This document shows positions 24,108-31,728 of a DNA stretch of 64,000 bases, piece by piece. The stretch is from a virus. The notes beneath the pieces are model-generated. The model searched no databases and was not told where the DNA came from. It saw only the letters and a list, made by a program, of their open reading frames with translations. The first letter of the stretch is position 1. Each line of letters starts with the position of its first letter. Location: the IMG/VR virus record IMGVR_UViG_3300042691_041718, positions 122,466-186,465 of that record; one strand, 5' to 3'. A program made the position numbers and the translations under genes.

Positions 24108-24261
24108 TTTCTTCTAAATATTTTTTTATTAAATACTCTACAAATCTAGATTTTTTATAAAACTTAGATTTTAGTAGTTCATCTATTTTTTGATTTAGTT
24201 TAGGATCAATACTTATTGAAATTTTAATCCTTTTTTCATCATCGGGTATTTTATTATTCAT
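24097..24261 (-). CDS. Ribbon-helix-helix DNA-binding protein (small)
   Basis: A 54-codon open frame, ATG at 24261 and TAA at 24097-24099. The protein begins MNNKIPDDEKRIKISISID and ends in YLIKKYLEENDN. A basic beta-strand (RIKISISI), a helix (PKLNQKIDELLKS) and a second helix (KKSRFVEYLIKKYL) give the Arc/CopG ribbon-helix-helix layout. It heads the minus-strand operon containing the M16 peptidase, the Tyr/Trp-rich protein, the cytochrome c and the methyltransferase, overlapping the M16 start by 11 nt. It is probably an autoregulator of that operon. The upstream AT-rich region (24262-24336) would hold its operator. Confidence 0.72.
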   Translation of the reverse strand: MNNKIPDDEKRIKISISIDPKLNQKIDELLKSKFYKKSRFVEYLIKKYLEENDN

Positions 24262-24336
24262 AATTACTTATAAAAAAAATTTTAAAAAAGTTTATAAAAA
24301 GTATGTAGGAAAGTGGTAAGTTTTTATATATAAATT

Positions 24337-25137
24337 ATGTTATTAAATAAATTTATAAAAGTTAAAGTTTCCAATAGAACTAAAAAATATTTCCTTGAAA
24401 AGGGATATATTGAAGATAATGGTTATTTTATGGTTTTACCAGAGGATATGAATGATTCTAATAGAACAAAAGTAAAATGTGAATGTGAATATTGTGGAGT
24501 AATAAATGATGTAACTTGGTCAAATTATATATTACAAATGAATAAAGCGGAAGAGAAAATATATTCATGTCATAAATGTCATTTTAATAAGACAAAAATC
24601 ATCTTTATGAAAAATTATGGGGTAGATAATATTCAAATTTTAGATCAAGTTAAAAATAAAATTAAAAAAACTTGTATGGAAAAATATGGTGTTGATTGTG
24701 TTTTAAAATCAAAAAAGATAAAAGATAAAATTAAAAATATTTTTATAGAGAAGTATGGTGTAGATCACCCTATGAAAAATGAAAAAATTTTTAATAAAGC
24801 TCAGAAAAACTCATATAGAACTATAAAATATAAAGAAACTGAATTATATTATAAAGGAACGTATGAATTAGATTTTATAGAATATTGTATAAAAAATGAA
24901 ATTAATATAGAAAATGGTCCAACTATAAAATATAAATTGTGTGAAAAAGAAAGAGTTTATTATTCGGATTTCTTAATAAGAGATATTAATCTAATTGTTG
25001 AAGTAAAGTCAACTTATACTTATTGTGATTATGATGAAAATATAGCAAAAATGAAATACACAATAGAGAATGGTTATAACTTTATTTTCATTATAGATAA
25101 GGACTATACTGATTTTGAAAAAATAATAAATTCTTAA
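24337..25137 (+). CDS. Homing endonuclease, PD-(D/E)XK type with KYGVD repeats
   Basis: A 266-residue protein. The N-terminal third contains two CxxC pairs (CECEYC and CHKC) that could bind zinc. The centre has three copies of a short unit, NYGVD or KYGVD followed by a lysine-rich helix with KxKI, a DNA-binding module frequent in phage free-standing homing endonucleases. The C-terminal part has ELDFIEYC, VYYSDFLI and LIVEVKSTYT, which fit a PD-(D/E)XK (Vsr-like) nuclease with Asp in YSDF and the EVK pair as active-site residues. It is inserted on the plus strand between two minus-strand genes, as expected of a mobile element. It would cut phage DNA lacking the insertion. Confidence 0.8.
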   Translation: MLLNKFIKVKVSNRTKKYFLEKGYIEDNGYFMVLPEDMNDSNRTKVKCECEYCGVINDVTWSNYILQMNKAEEKIYSCHKCHFNKTKIIFMKNYGVDNIQILDQVKNKIKKTCMEKYGVDCVLKSKKIKDKIKNIFIEKYGVDHPMKNEKIFNKAQKNSYRTIKYKETELYYKGTYELDFIEYCIKNEINIENGPTIKYKLCEKERVYYSDFLIRDINLIVEVKSTYTYCDYDENIAKMKYTIENGYNFIFIIDKDYTDFEKIINS

Positions 25138-25150
25138 TACTCTTTTTCAT

Positions 25151-25165
25151 AAAGTATATATTAAA
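25151..25165 (-). promoter_or_regulatory. 15-bp TTTAATATATACTTT element (orphan copy)
   Basis: An exact minus-strand copy of TTTAATATATACTTT directly after the primase stop codon and before the homing endonuclease, not adjacent to any current gene start. Identical copies precede the genes with starts at 55296 and 63351. Insertion of the endonuclease may have separated it from the operon starting at 24261. Confidence 0.45.
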
Positions 25166-26140
25166 TTAAAATACTCTACTCTTTAGGTGTTTTATAAAGT
25201 CAAAACTAACTTCATGTGAATTTACAATCATATCATCATTTATATCAATTTCGATAAAATCATCCATATTTCTCATTTTCTGAAAATAGTGCTCAGCAGC
25301 GTCTTTAGCAAACTTACTTACCACAACTTTGGTTGGTATTAAATAATAATCAAAAAGATCTCTTAGAATACAAGCTGTTCTTAAACCAACCGGATCATTA
25401 TCAGCCACAATAGTTATTTTACTAGGCTTCTTTTTAAGAACTTGGTATAATTGAATTCCACTCCACATAGCACTTGAACAAGAAACGGCATTCCTACCCA
25501 TATTATTAATGGCTACCATATCAAATATACCTTCGGTTATCCATATTTCACTTCCTTCTAAAATAGTATCTAATCCCCAAACAGGCACATCAGGACAAGC
25601 TAAAGAGTATTTTAAAGTTTTAGTATCGTTATTTTCTATTGAAATTTTTCTGATAGCACAATTCACTAATTCACCACCTTCAAAAAGTGGAATAACTATT
25701 CCACCAACATTTAAACCATCATCTAAAAACTTTCTAAGAACTGGATGTACGGTTGCTCCTAAAATCTCCAAGTGTTCTTTACTTTCAACAGATGATAAAC
25801 CGAATAATTGATATTTAAGAATTGTTTGTTCGCCAATTCCTCTATTAACTAAATACTCATATTCTAAGTCATTAAAAGAACCAATCAAGTTGGATACTAA
25901 TGGTGTTAATTCAGTAATCTGTTGTTTTGTAACATAAACATCACCTGAACTTAAATCTAGTTCTTTTGAATTAACCTCAATGAACCTTTGTGAGTTATAC
26001 ATACTCTTAATCTTTGATAGATTCTCTTCTAACTCAATTAGTTTATAAGGATTGATGTTACTTGGTAGGAAATTTTTAACCACTCCATTAACAGAGCGAT
26101 TATTAAATAAAATAAAACTCAAATCTTCTTTAGAATACAT
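25166..26140 (-). CDS. DNA primase (Toprim domain)
   Basis: A 324-residue primase catalytic protein. The Toprim fold is visible from about residue 197: EIWITEGIFDMVA with catalytic Glu203, then ITIVADNDPVG with the DxD pair at 247-249. Upstream, LVNRGIGEQTILKYQLFG and IVIPLFEGGELVNCAIRK are typical of the DnaG-type core linker and N-terminal subdomain. It lacks the N-terminal zinc-binding domain and any helicase part, like the T4 gp61 class. It would make RNA primers for lagging-strand synthesis with the phage helicase, which is not in this window. It is a single minus-strand gene divergent from the kinase gene at 26214. Confidence 0.85.
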   Translation of the reverse strand: MYSKEDLSFILFNNRSVNGVVKNFLPSNINPYKLIELEENLSKIKSMYNSQRFIEVNSKELDLSSGDVYVTKQQITELTPLVSNLIGSFNDLEYEYLVNRGIGEQTILKYQLFGLSSVESKEHLEILGATVHPVLRKFLDDGLNVGGIVIPLFEGGELVNCAIRKISIENNDTKTLKYSLACPDVPVWGLDTILEGSEIWITEGIFDMVAINNMGRNAVSCSSAMWSGIQLYQVLKKKPSKITIVADNDPVGLRTACILRDLFDYYLIPTKVVVSKFAKDAAEHYFQKMRNMDDFIEIDINDDMIVNSHEVSFDFIKHLKSRVF

Positions 26141-26173
26141 AAATAATTTTTATGTTAAATTTTATATATTTTT

Positions 26174-26204
26174 TTTGAAATGTTTAATAAAATCTATATA
26201 TTTG
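26174..26204 (+). promoter_or_regulatory. Bacteroidota-type promoter TTTG-N19-TATATTTG
   Basis: TTTG at 26174-26177 and TATATTTG at 26197-26204 with a 19-nt spacer match both elements of the Bacteroidota promoter consensus. The expected transcript start is only a few nt before the ATG at 26214. This is the best-formed promoter in the window. Confidence 0.65.
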
Positions 26205-26213
26205 TATTATAAA

Positions 26214-26864
26214 ATGAAAAATATGATAAAAGTAGGCTTATCAGGTAATAGATATTCAGGTAAAGATGTTTGTTGTAGAATATTTGAACAAATCGGTGTT
26301 CCGGTATTTAATGCAGATGTTGTACTTAAATTTATTCTTAATTATAATTATGAGATTAATTATAAAATCAGAAGTGCGTTTGGTGATGTTTTTTCACTAA
26401 AAGGTGATTTACTTGATTTGAATAAGTTTTCAGAAAAGAGAAAGTTTGATGATTTACTTGATATTGTCGAGTATGAATTGTTAAATGCTTATGACGAGTT
26501 CAATAAACGTCATAAACAAAAAGTCTATACTATCTTCCACTCTTCTATTTTATATGAAAGAGAATGGCATAAAGTAATGGATTATAACATTACTGTTTTC
26601 TCTTCAAGAGACGAAAGAATAGATCGTTGTAAAAAATCAACAAAGTTAGAAGAGCATAAAATCAAACAATTGATAAGTTCTGAGTTAGACGAGTTATGTA
26701 AAAACTCTTATGGAGACTTTGTATTAAGTAATTACTTAGGAGCAGTTCCATCTTATGGTGATATTATAGACCAAATAAGTAGAGTTGATCAAAAAATTGT
26801 TGATAAGTACTTATTGAAAGAACAAACAACTTACGGAGAAGATTTTAATCCTAATTTATTATAA
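26214..26864 (+). CDS. Deoxynucleoside monophosphate kinase-like P-loop kinase
   Basis: About 216 residues from the ATG at 26214; an in-frame extension to 26052 overlaps the primase and precedes the promoter, so it is rejected. The start MKNMIKVGLSGNRYSGKD has a P-loop ending in GKD, as in T4 gene 1 dNMP kinase, rather than GKS or GKT. GVPVFNADVV after it resembles the dephospho-CoA kinase layout, and later helices carry EEHKIKQLISSELDE. The protein is therefore a P-loop kinase near the CoaE / phage dNMP-kinase families; dNMP phosphorylation for phage DNA synthesis is the likeliest role. It begins a plus-strand operon with 1-nt overlap to the next gene. Confidence 0.75.
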   Translation: MKNMIKVGLSGNRYSGKDVCCRIFEQIGVPVFNADVVLKFILNYNYEINYKIRSAFGDVFSLKGDLLDLNKFSEKRKFDDLLDIVEYELLNAYDEFNKRHKQKVYTIFHSSILYEREWHKVMDYNITVFSSRDERIDRCKKSTKLEEHKIKQLISSELDELCKNSYGDFVLSNYLGAVPSYGDIIDQISRVDQKIVDKYLLKEQTTYGEDFNPNLL

Positions 26865-27193
26865 TGAGAAAAAAAATATATTTAGCAATCGCATACACGG
26901 GTTATGAGGATCTTAGTTTCGACTTGGCTAATAAAGAAGCAGCGAAACTAATTAATGAGGGTCACTTTGTATTTTCACCAATTAGTATGTCACATCCAAT
27001 ATCAAAACTTGGTGGTTTGGATGGATCATGGGACACTTGGAAAGAATTAGATATGGAGTTTATCAGATGGTGTGATGAAGTCCATGTTATAAACTTTAAT
27101 GATTTAGCAACTAAAAATTCAGTCGGTGTTAATGACGAGATTAAATACGCTAAAGAAATAGGAAAAGAAGTTATTTATATTCAAAAATTTTAA
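26864..27193 (+). CDS. DUF1937-like (nucleoside deoxyribosyltransferase-fold) protein
   Basis: A 109-residue protein. The sequence MRKKIYLAIAYTGYED, then FSPISMSHPISKLGG, DGSWDTWKELDMEFIRWCDE and EIKYAKEIGKEVIYI follows the DUF1937 pattern, a Rossmann-like fold related to nucleoside 2-deoxyribosyltransferases. Ser/His and the WDTW element are conserved in this family as I recall it. It may bind or hydrolyse a nucleotide or nucleoside. It overlaps the kinase stop by one base, consistent with a joint role in nucleotide metabolism, though no activity is certain. Confidence 0.72.
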   Translation: MRKKIYLAIAYTGYEDLSFDLANKEAAKLINEGHFVFSPISMSHPISKLGGLDGSWDTWKELDMEFIRWCDEVHVINFNDLATKNSVGVNDEIKYAKEIGKEVIYIQKF

Positions 27194-27195
27194 TT

Positions 27196-27591
27196 ATGGC
27201 AAACGCTTATGTACATTCAAAATCTTCAGCTAGAAAGTTCGGTGGTGAAGTAGAAGATTATTTACCAATTCATATCAAAATGGATTGCTCAAAGGCTTAT
27301 ATTTCAGATAATCGACACAGATGCTTGACGCATAATTCATTCTGGATTCATGAAGTTATGATTCCAATTTTTGGATATACTATTACAAACTCTGTTGGTA
27401 AAGTAGTTTCTGTAAAAGATATTTGTGAACAACATATTTTAGAAGATTTTGGTATGAGATTTATTCCAACTGCTCAAGACTATTTAGAAAATATGGAGTT
27501 TCAAGATTGGATGCAAAATGGTATTAAAGGTAGCCCATCATCATTTAAAAAATTAAGTGAAAAGGGCAATATTAAAGTAAATATGGATTAA
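27196..27591 (+). CDS. DUF6915-like conserved protein
   Basis: A 131-residue protein. Its opening YVHSKSSARKFGGEVEDYLP, then KAYISDNRHRCLTHNSF, ITNSVGKVVSVKDICEQHI and FIPTAQDYL match a family I recall as DUF6915, found in phages and diverse bacteria, with conserved SSARKFGG, RHR and GEQH-type segments (here CEQH). The His and Arg positions suggest a small enzyme or metal-binding fold but no function is established. It lies two bases after the DUF1937 gene and one base before the next, all in one operon. Confidence 0.7.
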   Translation: MANAYVHSKSSARKFGGEVEDYLPIHIKMDCSKAYISDNRHRCLTHNSFWIHEVMIPIFGYTITNSVGKVVSVKDICEQHILEDFGMRFIPTAQDYLENMEFQDWMQNGIKGSPSSFKKLSEKGNIKVNMD

Positions 27592-27592
27592 T

Positions 27593-28333
27593 ATGTATGT
27601 AATAGCCAAATCTACGTCAAAACGTTTAATTAAAGGTTCTACTTATGAAGTTGATAAACTTTTCAATAGTGGTACTAACCAAAATCGTTGGATGGAGGGT
27701 AGAATAGTCTTAAAAGAAGTTAAAGGATGGTTTAGAGTAACTCAATTTACTGATGTTAATGGTAATGATGTTCCAAGAACAGATATCAATAACGTTATGA
27801 CTACTTTTATCAGTGATAGTGCAAAGTTTGAAGAATTAAAAGTTGGTGATATACTTGTTTGTAAAACAGATAACTATAAAACTATTGTAAACGGTGGTTA
27901 TTATAAAATTGAAAGTTTAGATACTAAAACTAAACAAGTACAAAGTTGGACTGGTAACAATTACACAAGTAGTGAGAATAAAATTAAGTTTGTTGGAGTT
28001 AAGAGAGTTATGAAATATAACTCTTGGAATTTCAGAAAAATGACTACTCAGGAGTTAAGAGATGCTAACTTAAATGAATTATTAAATAATGAGAAACTTA
28101 ATGTTTTTGATAAACCGATTTCAAGAAAATTAGACTACTCGGAAAATCCTGATTTAGATTTAATTAAATCATTAGCAATGTCAATTTTAGATCCTAATAG
28201 ACATAAATTATCAATTATTGATTGGGCATGTGAAAAACATGATCGAAAATTAGGAATACAAAATAAAGATTTTGAAAGATTATTGGAGTTGCCTCTTAAA
28301 GATTTATTAGAATTAATAGAAACAAACAAATAA
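27593..28333 (+). CDS. Unknown protein, last gene before a homing endonuclease
   Basis: A 246-residue protein with no recognised family. The N-terminal half looks like two small beta-barrel (SH3-like) units, each with a turn and a GxxYxVxxL pattern (KGSTYEVDKLF; NGGYYKIESLD) and FEELKVGDILVCKT between them. The C-terminal half is helical and acidic. It is encoded directly after the DUF6915 gene. The operon is then broken by an HNH homing endonuclease, after which a 164-residue gene continues. No membrane or signal segment. Confidence 0.65.
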   Translation: MYVIAKSTSKRLIKGSTYEVDKLFNSGTNQNRWMEGRIVLKEVKGWFRVTQFTDVNGNDVPRTDINNVMTTFISDSAKFEELKVGDILVCKTDNYKTIVNGGYYKIESLDTKTKQVQSWTGNNYTSSENKIKFVGVKRVMKYNSWNFRKMTTQELRDANLNELLNNEKLNVFDKPISRKLDYSENPDLDLIKSLAMSILDPNRHKLSIIDWACEKHDRKLGIQNKDFERLLELPLKDLLELIETNK

Positions 28334-28366
28334 CAACACACACCCTACGATAAAAGGGAGTATCTT

Positions 28367-28392
28367 GTATTTTATATATAAAAATAAAATAC
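28367..28392 (+). other. Stem-loop just upstream of the HNH endonuclease start
   Basis: GTATTTTAT / ATAAAATAC, a perfect 9-bp stem with an 8-nt loop, ending 4 nt before the ATG at 28397. It may end upstream transcription or hide the start region, as known for T4 homing-endonuclease messages. Confidence 0.5.
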
Positions 28393-28396
28393 TAAT

Positions 28397-28975
28397 ATGA
28401 AGTGGAAAGATAATGATGTTATAAATGGATTTAAATTATTAGAAAGATCTGAAAAGAAAGGTTATTGGAAAGCTGAACATAAATGTGGTAGAGTATATGA
28501 GTTCAGAACATCACAAATAAGATCACAAAGTCATTGCAAAGGATGTATAAATGAGTATCATATTGAAAATAGAGGTAAAAATCACAAATCATGGAAAGGA
28601 TGTGGTGAGTTATCATCAGATCTTTTTACAACAATAAAATTAAATGCTAGAGATAGAAAATTGACTTTTGATTTGACTATTGAATTTCTTTGGGATTTAT
28701 TTTTAAAACAAGATGGAAAGTGTGCTTTATCAAAGATACCAATTTATTTAAATGAAAAGTGTAGTGATAAAAAATACAAAACCGCGACTTTAGATAGAAT
28801 TGATAGTAATAAAGGATATATAGTCGGTAATGTTCAATGGTTACATAGAGATATAAATAAAATGAAGAATAACTTTCCAGAGGATTATTTTTTCAAAATG
28901 TGTGAATTAGTAAGTTCAAACAACAAAAATGAGAATTTTGATATAAAACCTGGATATTTTTTTAACAACAATTAA
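28397..28975 (+). CDS. HNH homing endonuclease
   Basis: A 192-residue protein. The N-terminal part has CGRVYEFR and CKGC and may bind zinc or DNA; the C-terminal part carries CALSKIPIYL, TATLDRIDSNKGY and NVQWLHRDINKMKNNF, the layout of phage HNH endonucleases of the type with a DRIDxxxGY core and NxxxxH. It would nick or cut at the homing site. It sits between two plus-strand genes of an apparently older operon and has a stem-loop at its start, fitting a free-standing mobile gene. Confidence 0.85.
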   Translation: MKWKDNDVINGFKLLERSEKKGYWKAEHKCGRVYEFRTSQIRSQSHCKGCINEYHIENRGKNHKSWKGCGELSSDLFTTIKLNARDRKLTFDLTIEFLWDLFLKQDGKCALSKIPIYLNEKCSDKKYKTATLDRIDSNKGYIVGNVQWLHRDINKMKNNFPEDYFFKMCELVSSNNKNENFDIKPGYFFNNN

Positions 28976-28985
28976 ATAATATAAT

Positions 28986-29480
28986 ATGGAAATAAACGAA
29001 AAACTAGAAAACCTTAAAAAACTTAAAAAGGAGTTAAGGTCTAAAAGAACTGAATTGGATGATGCTTCATCAGATCTTTTTGACTCTTGGTGTAAAGATT
29101 TTTTTACTAAAAACTCAGATGTGATTGAGTCATTCGCTTGGAACCAATACACACCCTATTTTAACGACGGGGACGCGACAGTGTTCTCAGCAAACACAGA
29201 TTACATAAAAGTAAATGATGTTTATTGTGATGAATTGGAAAATATTCAAAAAATAAAAGTAACAAATTGGGGTACTTGGAACAGAGTAACTAAAAAGTAT
29301 GATAATCGAGTAGAGTTTGAAAATCCAAACTATGATGAAAGATTGGATAATTTAGTTACTGAGATTAAAGATTTTTTACAATTATTTGATGATGATTTTT
29401 ATCTAAGTAAATATGGAGATCATACAGAAATAACAGTAACTAAAAATGGTGTTGATGTTGATGAATACGATCACGATTAA
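28986..29480 (+). CDS. Unknown phage protein
   Basis: A 164-residue protein with an N-terminal coiled coil (LENLKKLKKELRSKRTEL) followed by a mixed domain containing FAWNQYTPYFNDGD and TNWGTWNRVTKKYDNR, and a C-terminal acidic end. From memory, similar FAWxQYTPYFNDG proteins occur in many T4-like phages without assigned function. Its stop overlaps the stop of the convergent GIY-YIG gene by 4 nt. Probably part of the same operon as 27593-28333 before the HNH gene entered. Confidence 0.65.
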   Translation: MEINEKLENLKKLKKELRSKRTELDDASSDLFDSWCKDFFTKNSDVIESFAWNQYTPYFNDGDATVFSANTDYIKVNDVYCDELENIQKIKVTNWGTWNRVTKKYDNRVEFENPNYDERLDNLVTEIKDFLQLFDDDFYLSKYGDHTEITVTKNGVDVDEYDHD

Positions 29481-30358
29481 TAGAATTTTCTACCCAATGA
29501 CCAACCATCATTTAAGTATAGATCTAATTGGTCCAAACTAACTTGTTTTGATTTTTTTAATATATCATTCTTAATCCACTTGGTGTTTAATTGGTTATTT
29601 GTTTTTTCTTTTGGGCGACCTAGGTAAAATCCATTTTGTAAATAGGTTGATAGGTCGTCTTTAGATACAGCTATAGTTTTCCCATCTTCTATATTAGTAA
29701 CAAATGTTCTGTTATACATTGGATTTTTCCCACCACCTTTTGGAATTTTCTTAAATTTTTCTCTTGTCTCTTCGCTTATTACTCGATCCTTTGTTATATG
29801 CTTGTATTCACCATTTAAGAATTTTGGGTCATTTACTGAAACCCATTTTTTAATTCCATTTTTGTCAATTATTAAAGTCTTTCCTTTAATTTTTGAGAAT
29901 ATCTCACCTGATATAATTCTTGGATCGTCTTTTTTAACGCGATAATTATTACCATCTGAGTCAACTGCCATTATAAAGTCACTCAATGTTGATTTTAATT
30001 TACCAGATATAAAATCTGGATCATCTTTTGAAACTCTAAATCTTTTACCAATCTCATTTTCTACTAAAATAGAACCATTATTTGGTCTCCACCCACCACC
30101 TAGTATAATATTATATGTGTCTTTTCGTTCTATGAATTCCCTATTAACAATTTTCTTTTCCATTAATATCATGTCATCTCTATTATCAAAAATGTATAAT
30201 ACCTCTTTTGTGAAATTTTCTCGTCCATATAACTTTAAGTCTAATTTTAAATTTTTACCGGATCCCATATAGGAATCGTTTATATCATAGGTCTTATGTA
30301 TTCCCACATAAATTTTACCATTCAATATATTTTTTATTTTATATACAATATAATACAT
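29477..30358 (-). CDS. GIY-YIG homing endonuclease with repeat DNA-binding modules
   Basis: A 293-residue protein from the ATG at 30358; a TTG three codons upstream is less likely because the promoter-like TATATTTG lies over it. The nuclease domain occupies about residues 1-95: YYIVYKIKN and KIYVGIHKT replace the GIY and YIG motifs, then SYMGSGKNLK, and Glu in MEKKIV is the likely metal ligand. The rest consists of four units of about 35 residues (VSKDDPDFISG, VKKDDPRIISG, VSVNDPKFLNG and VSKDDLSTYLQNG), which probably read DNA in tandem. It is on the opposite strand to its neighbours, as expected of an inserted mobile endonuclease. Confidence 0.82.
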   Translation of the reverse strand: MYYIVYKIKNILNGKIYVGIHKTYDINDSYMGSGKNLKLDLKLYGRENFTKEVLYIFDNRDDMILMEKKIVNREFIERKDTYNIILGGGWRPNNGSILVENEIGKRFRVSKDDPDFISGKLKSTLSDFIMAVDSDGNNYRVKKDDPRIISGEIFSKIKGKTLIIDKNGIKKWVSVNDPKFLNGEYKHITKDRVISEETREKFKKIPKGGGKNPMYNRTFVTNIEDGKTIAVSKDDLSTYLQNGFYLGRPKEKTNNQLNTKWIKNDILKKSKQVSLDQLDLYLNDGWSLGRKFY

Positions 30359-30361
30359 TTT

Positions 30362-30369
30362 CAAATATA
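30362..30369 (-). promoter_or_regulatory. TATATTTG box 3 nt before the GIY-YIG start
   Basis: TATATTTG-AAA-ATG on the minus strand. The box fits the Bacteroidota -7 consensus, and its distance to the ATG implies a leaderless message if it is used. Confidence 0.45.
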
Positions 30370-30438
30370 CTTTTTATTGTATATATAAAATAGTCTTAGG
30401 TCTCCGAACCTACTTATGGATAAAAAAAGTAAATTGAG

Positions 30439-30468
30439 TTCTTAATATATACATTAAGAATTTTTTTT
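30439..30468 (+). other. Hairpin with T-tract immediately upstream of the 30474 start
   Basis: TTCTTAAT / ATTAAGAA stem (30439-30446, 30453-30460) followed by eight T residues, 6 nt before the ATG at 30474. It looks like a terminator but sits in a gap between divergent genes, so it may be an attenuator or the end of a short leader RNA. A second small hairpin (TAGGT / ACCTA) lies near 30397-30412. The stem also contains the TTAATATATA core. Confidence 0.45.
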
Positions 30469-30473
30469 ATTTT

Positions 30474-30938
30474 ATGAAACATATTAAATTATTTGAAGCA
30501 TTTAAAGGTAGACCTTATATAGACAGAAGAGCTATGGCTGCTAGAAAACCTGTTGAGATTGGCTATTTAAAACAACCAGTTGAGATTAGAGTTGAGATTG
30601 AAAAACCAACACACACATCAGATCGTCAATGGAGACATGGTGTGGATGATAAGATAACAGATGATGATATAGTAGAAACTATTGAAAAGGCTATTGAGCA
30701 ACTTACTATTGATTTAATGCAGGATGAATTTGATATCTATCAAAATGAGGATGATTATCCAACAAGAGGTGTTAAAGCTGGTGATTTTAATAGATTTGTT
30801 ATAAAAAACAAAGAGAATAACTTAAATATTGTTTGTATTCTTCAACCAGGAGAATGGGAATTTACATTAACTATAATAACTATAATGACTAAACCGAATT
30901 TCACAACATATCCAGGTCAGCATGTTATTGTGGTTTAA
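30474..30938 (+). CDS. Unknown protein with capsid-targeting-like N-terminus
   Basis: A 154-residue protein beginning MKHIKLFEAFKG, an N-terminal peptide close in pattern to the T4 capsid-targeting sequence and to the starts at 867 and 55296. After a basic linker (RRAMAARKPVEIG) comes a mixed domain with DDDIVETIEKAIEQL and RFVIKNKENN / WEFTLTIITIM strands. No named family. MKHIKLFE-type starts are frequent in phages of Bacteroidota as I recall. Packaging into the head is a reasonable guess. Its stop overlaps the convergent 117-residue gene by 4 nt. Confidence 0.65.
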   Translation: MKHIKLFEAFKGRPYIDRRAMAARKPVEIGYLKQPVEIRVEIEKPTHTSDRQWRHGVDDKITDDDIVETIEKAIEQLTIDLMQDEFDIYQNEDDYPTRGVKAGDFNRFVIKNKENNLNIVCILQPGEWEFTLTIITIMTKPNFTTYPGQHVIVV

Positions 30939-31288
30939 TCTAGTAAATCTCTAAGTATTCTATCTCTTTTTTGTCTTTTTGATTCTTTACCGGATTCAAT
31001 AATTTCAACTTCAATATATGAATTATTAGTTGGTGTGAAATTACTACGCTCCCACTTACCAAACTTACCAACTAATAAAGATTTTTTATATTTAACACCA
31101 CATTTTTGACATTGACAAAATACATCTTTCCAGACTTTACCATTAAATCTATCATAGAAGTATGATGTTTCATCTTCTACAAACCACTTCATATCCCAAC
31201 CTCTCATTTGATGACGACAAAATAATATTTTAATAGACTTTTTAATTTCTATTAAGGATGATTTTATAATTTCTATTGTACTAATCAT
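30935..31288 (-). CDS. Unknown small protein with a cysteine pair
   Basis: A 117-residue basic protein. A central segment with FCQCQKCGVKYKKSLL and an upstream CRHQMRGWDM gives a possible zinc knuckle of CxxC type, as in host protein families that begin RHxW and end with CxxCGxxK. The C-terminal end is very charged (KESKRQKRDRILRDLLD). It overlaps the DUF2452 gene by 8 nt, so both are co-translated on the minus strand. Nucleic-acid binding is possible. Confidence 0.62.
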   Translation of the reverse strand: MISTIEIIKSSLIEIKKSIKILFCRHQMRGWDMKWFVEDETSYFYDRFNGKVWKDVFCQCQKCGVKYKKSLLVGKFGKWERSNFTPTNNSYIEVEIIESGKESKRQKRDRILRDLLD

Positions 31289-31667
31289 TTATTTGAAGCC
31301 ACATCCCATCAGTTAGTAATTGATACTTACCAATGAATACATATTTATTTTTCCATTCTTCTGGTGATATAATAGATAAAAATTCATATTCACCATTCGA
31401 ATAAAGATAATAATTATTTCCAACAATTGGTTGAAAGTTATACTTAGATTTATAAATACGTTCATTTAAATTTATACTATTCATCAAATCTTCATATTGA
31501 GATTTAATTTCGTTAAATCTTTGAGTATAATGATGTTTTAATCTATTGGATTTATCAAGTTTAAACAACTCAATATTATCGGGTTCAAATGGTTGTGAAC
31601 CAATTTCAGTTGGATATGCTTTAGAATACCTATCAGGTACATAACTATCGGGTAACTTTTTTTCCAT
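31281..31667 (-). CDS. DUF2452-like protein
   Basis: A 128-residue protein whose sequence MEKKLPDSYVPDRYSKAYP, then EPDNIELFKLDKSN, FQPIVGNNYYLY and EFLSIISPEEW follows the DUF2452 family, which is common in Flavobacteriia and of unknown function. The conserved PIVGxxYxLY and FLSxIxPxxW elements are both present. Its occurrence in a phage genome supports a Bacteroidota host. A strong terminator for the S1-like gene lies immediately upstream of its start. Confidence 0.75.
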   Translation of the reverse strand: MEKKLPDSYVPDRYSKAYPTEIGSQPFEPDNIELFKLDKSNRLKHHYTQRFNEIKSQYEDLMNSINLNERIYKSKYNFQPIVGNNYYLYSNGEYEFLSIISPEEWKNKYVFIGKYQLLTDGMWLQIND

Positions 31668-31678
31668 AAATTTTATAT

Positions 31679-31711
31679 AAAAAAACCTCTGAAAGTTTCA
31701 GAGGTTTTTTA
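31679..31711 (-). terminator. Strong terminator after the S1-like gene
   Basis: An 11-bp inverted repeat AACCTCTGAAA / TTTCAGAGGTT flanked by A and T tracts, located 18 nt beyond the stop of the S1-like gene on the minus strand. It isolates that gene from the DUF2452 gene. Confidence 0.88.
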
Positions 31712-31728
31712 AAGAGTTTTAAATAATC

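Noticed and set aside
26052-26213. N-terminal extension of the dNMP-kinase-like protein
   Set aside because: It overlaps the primase on the other strand and lies upstream of the well-formed promoter; the P-loop normally lies a few residues from the start.
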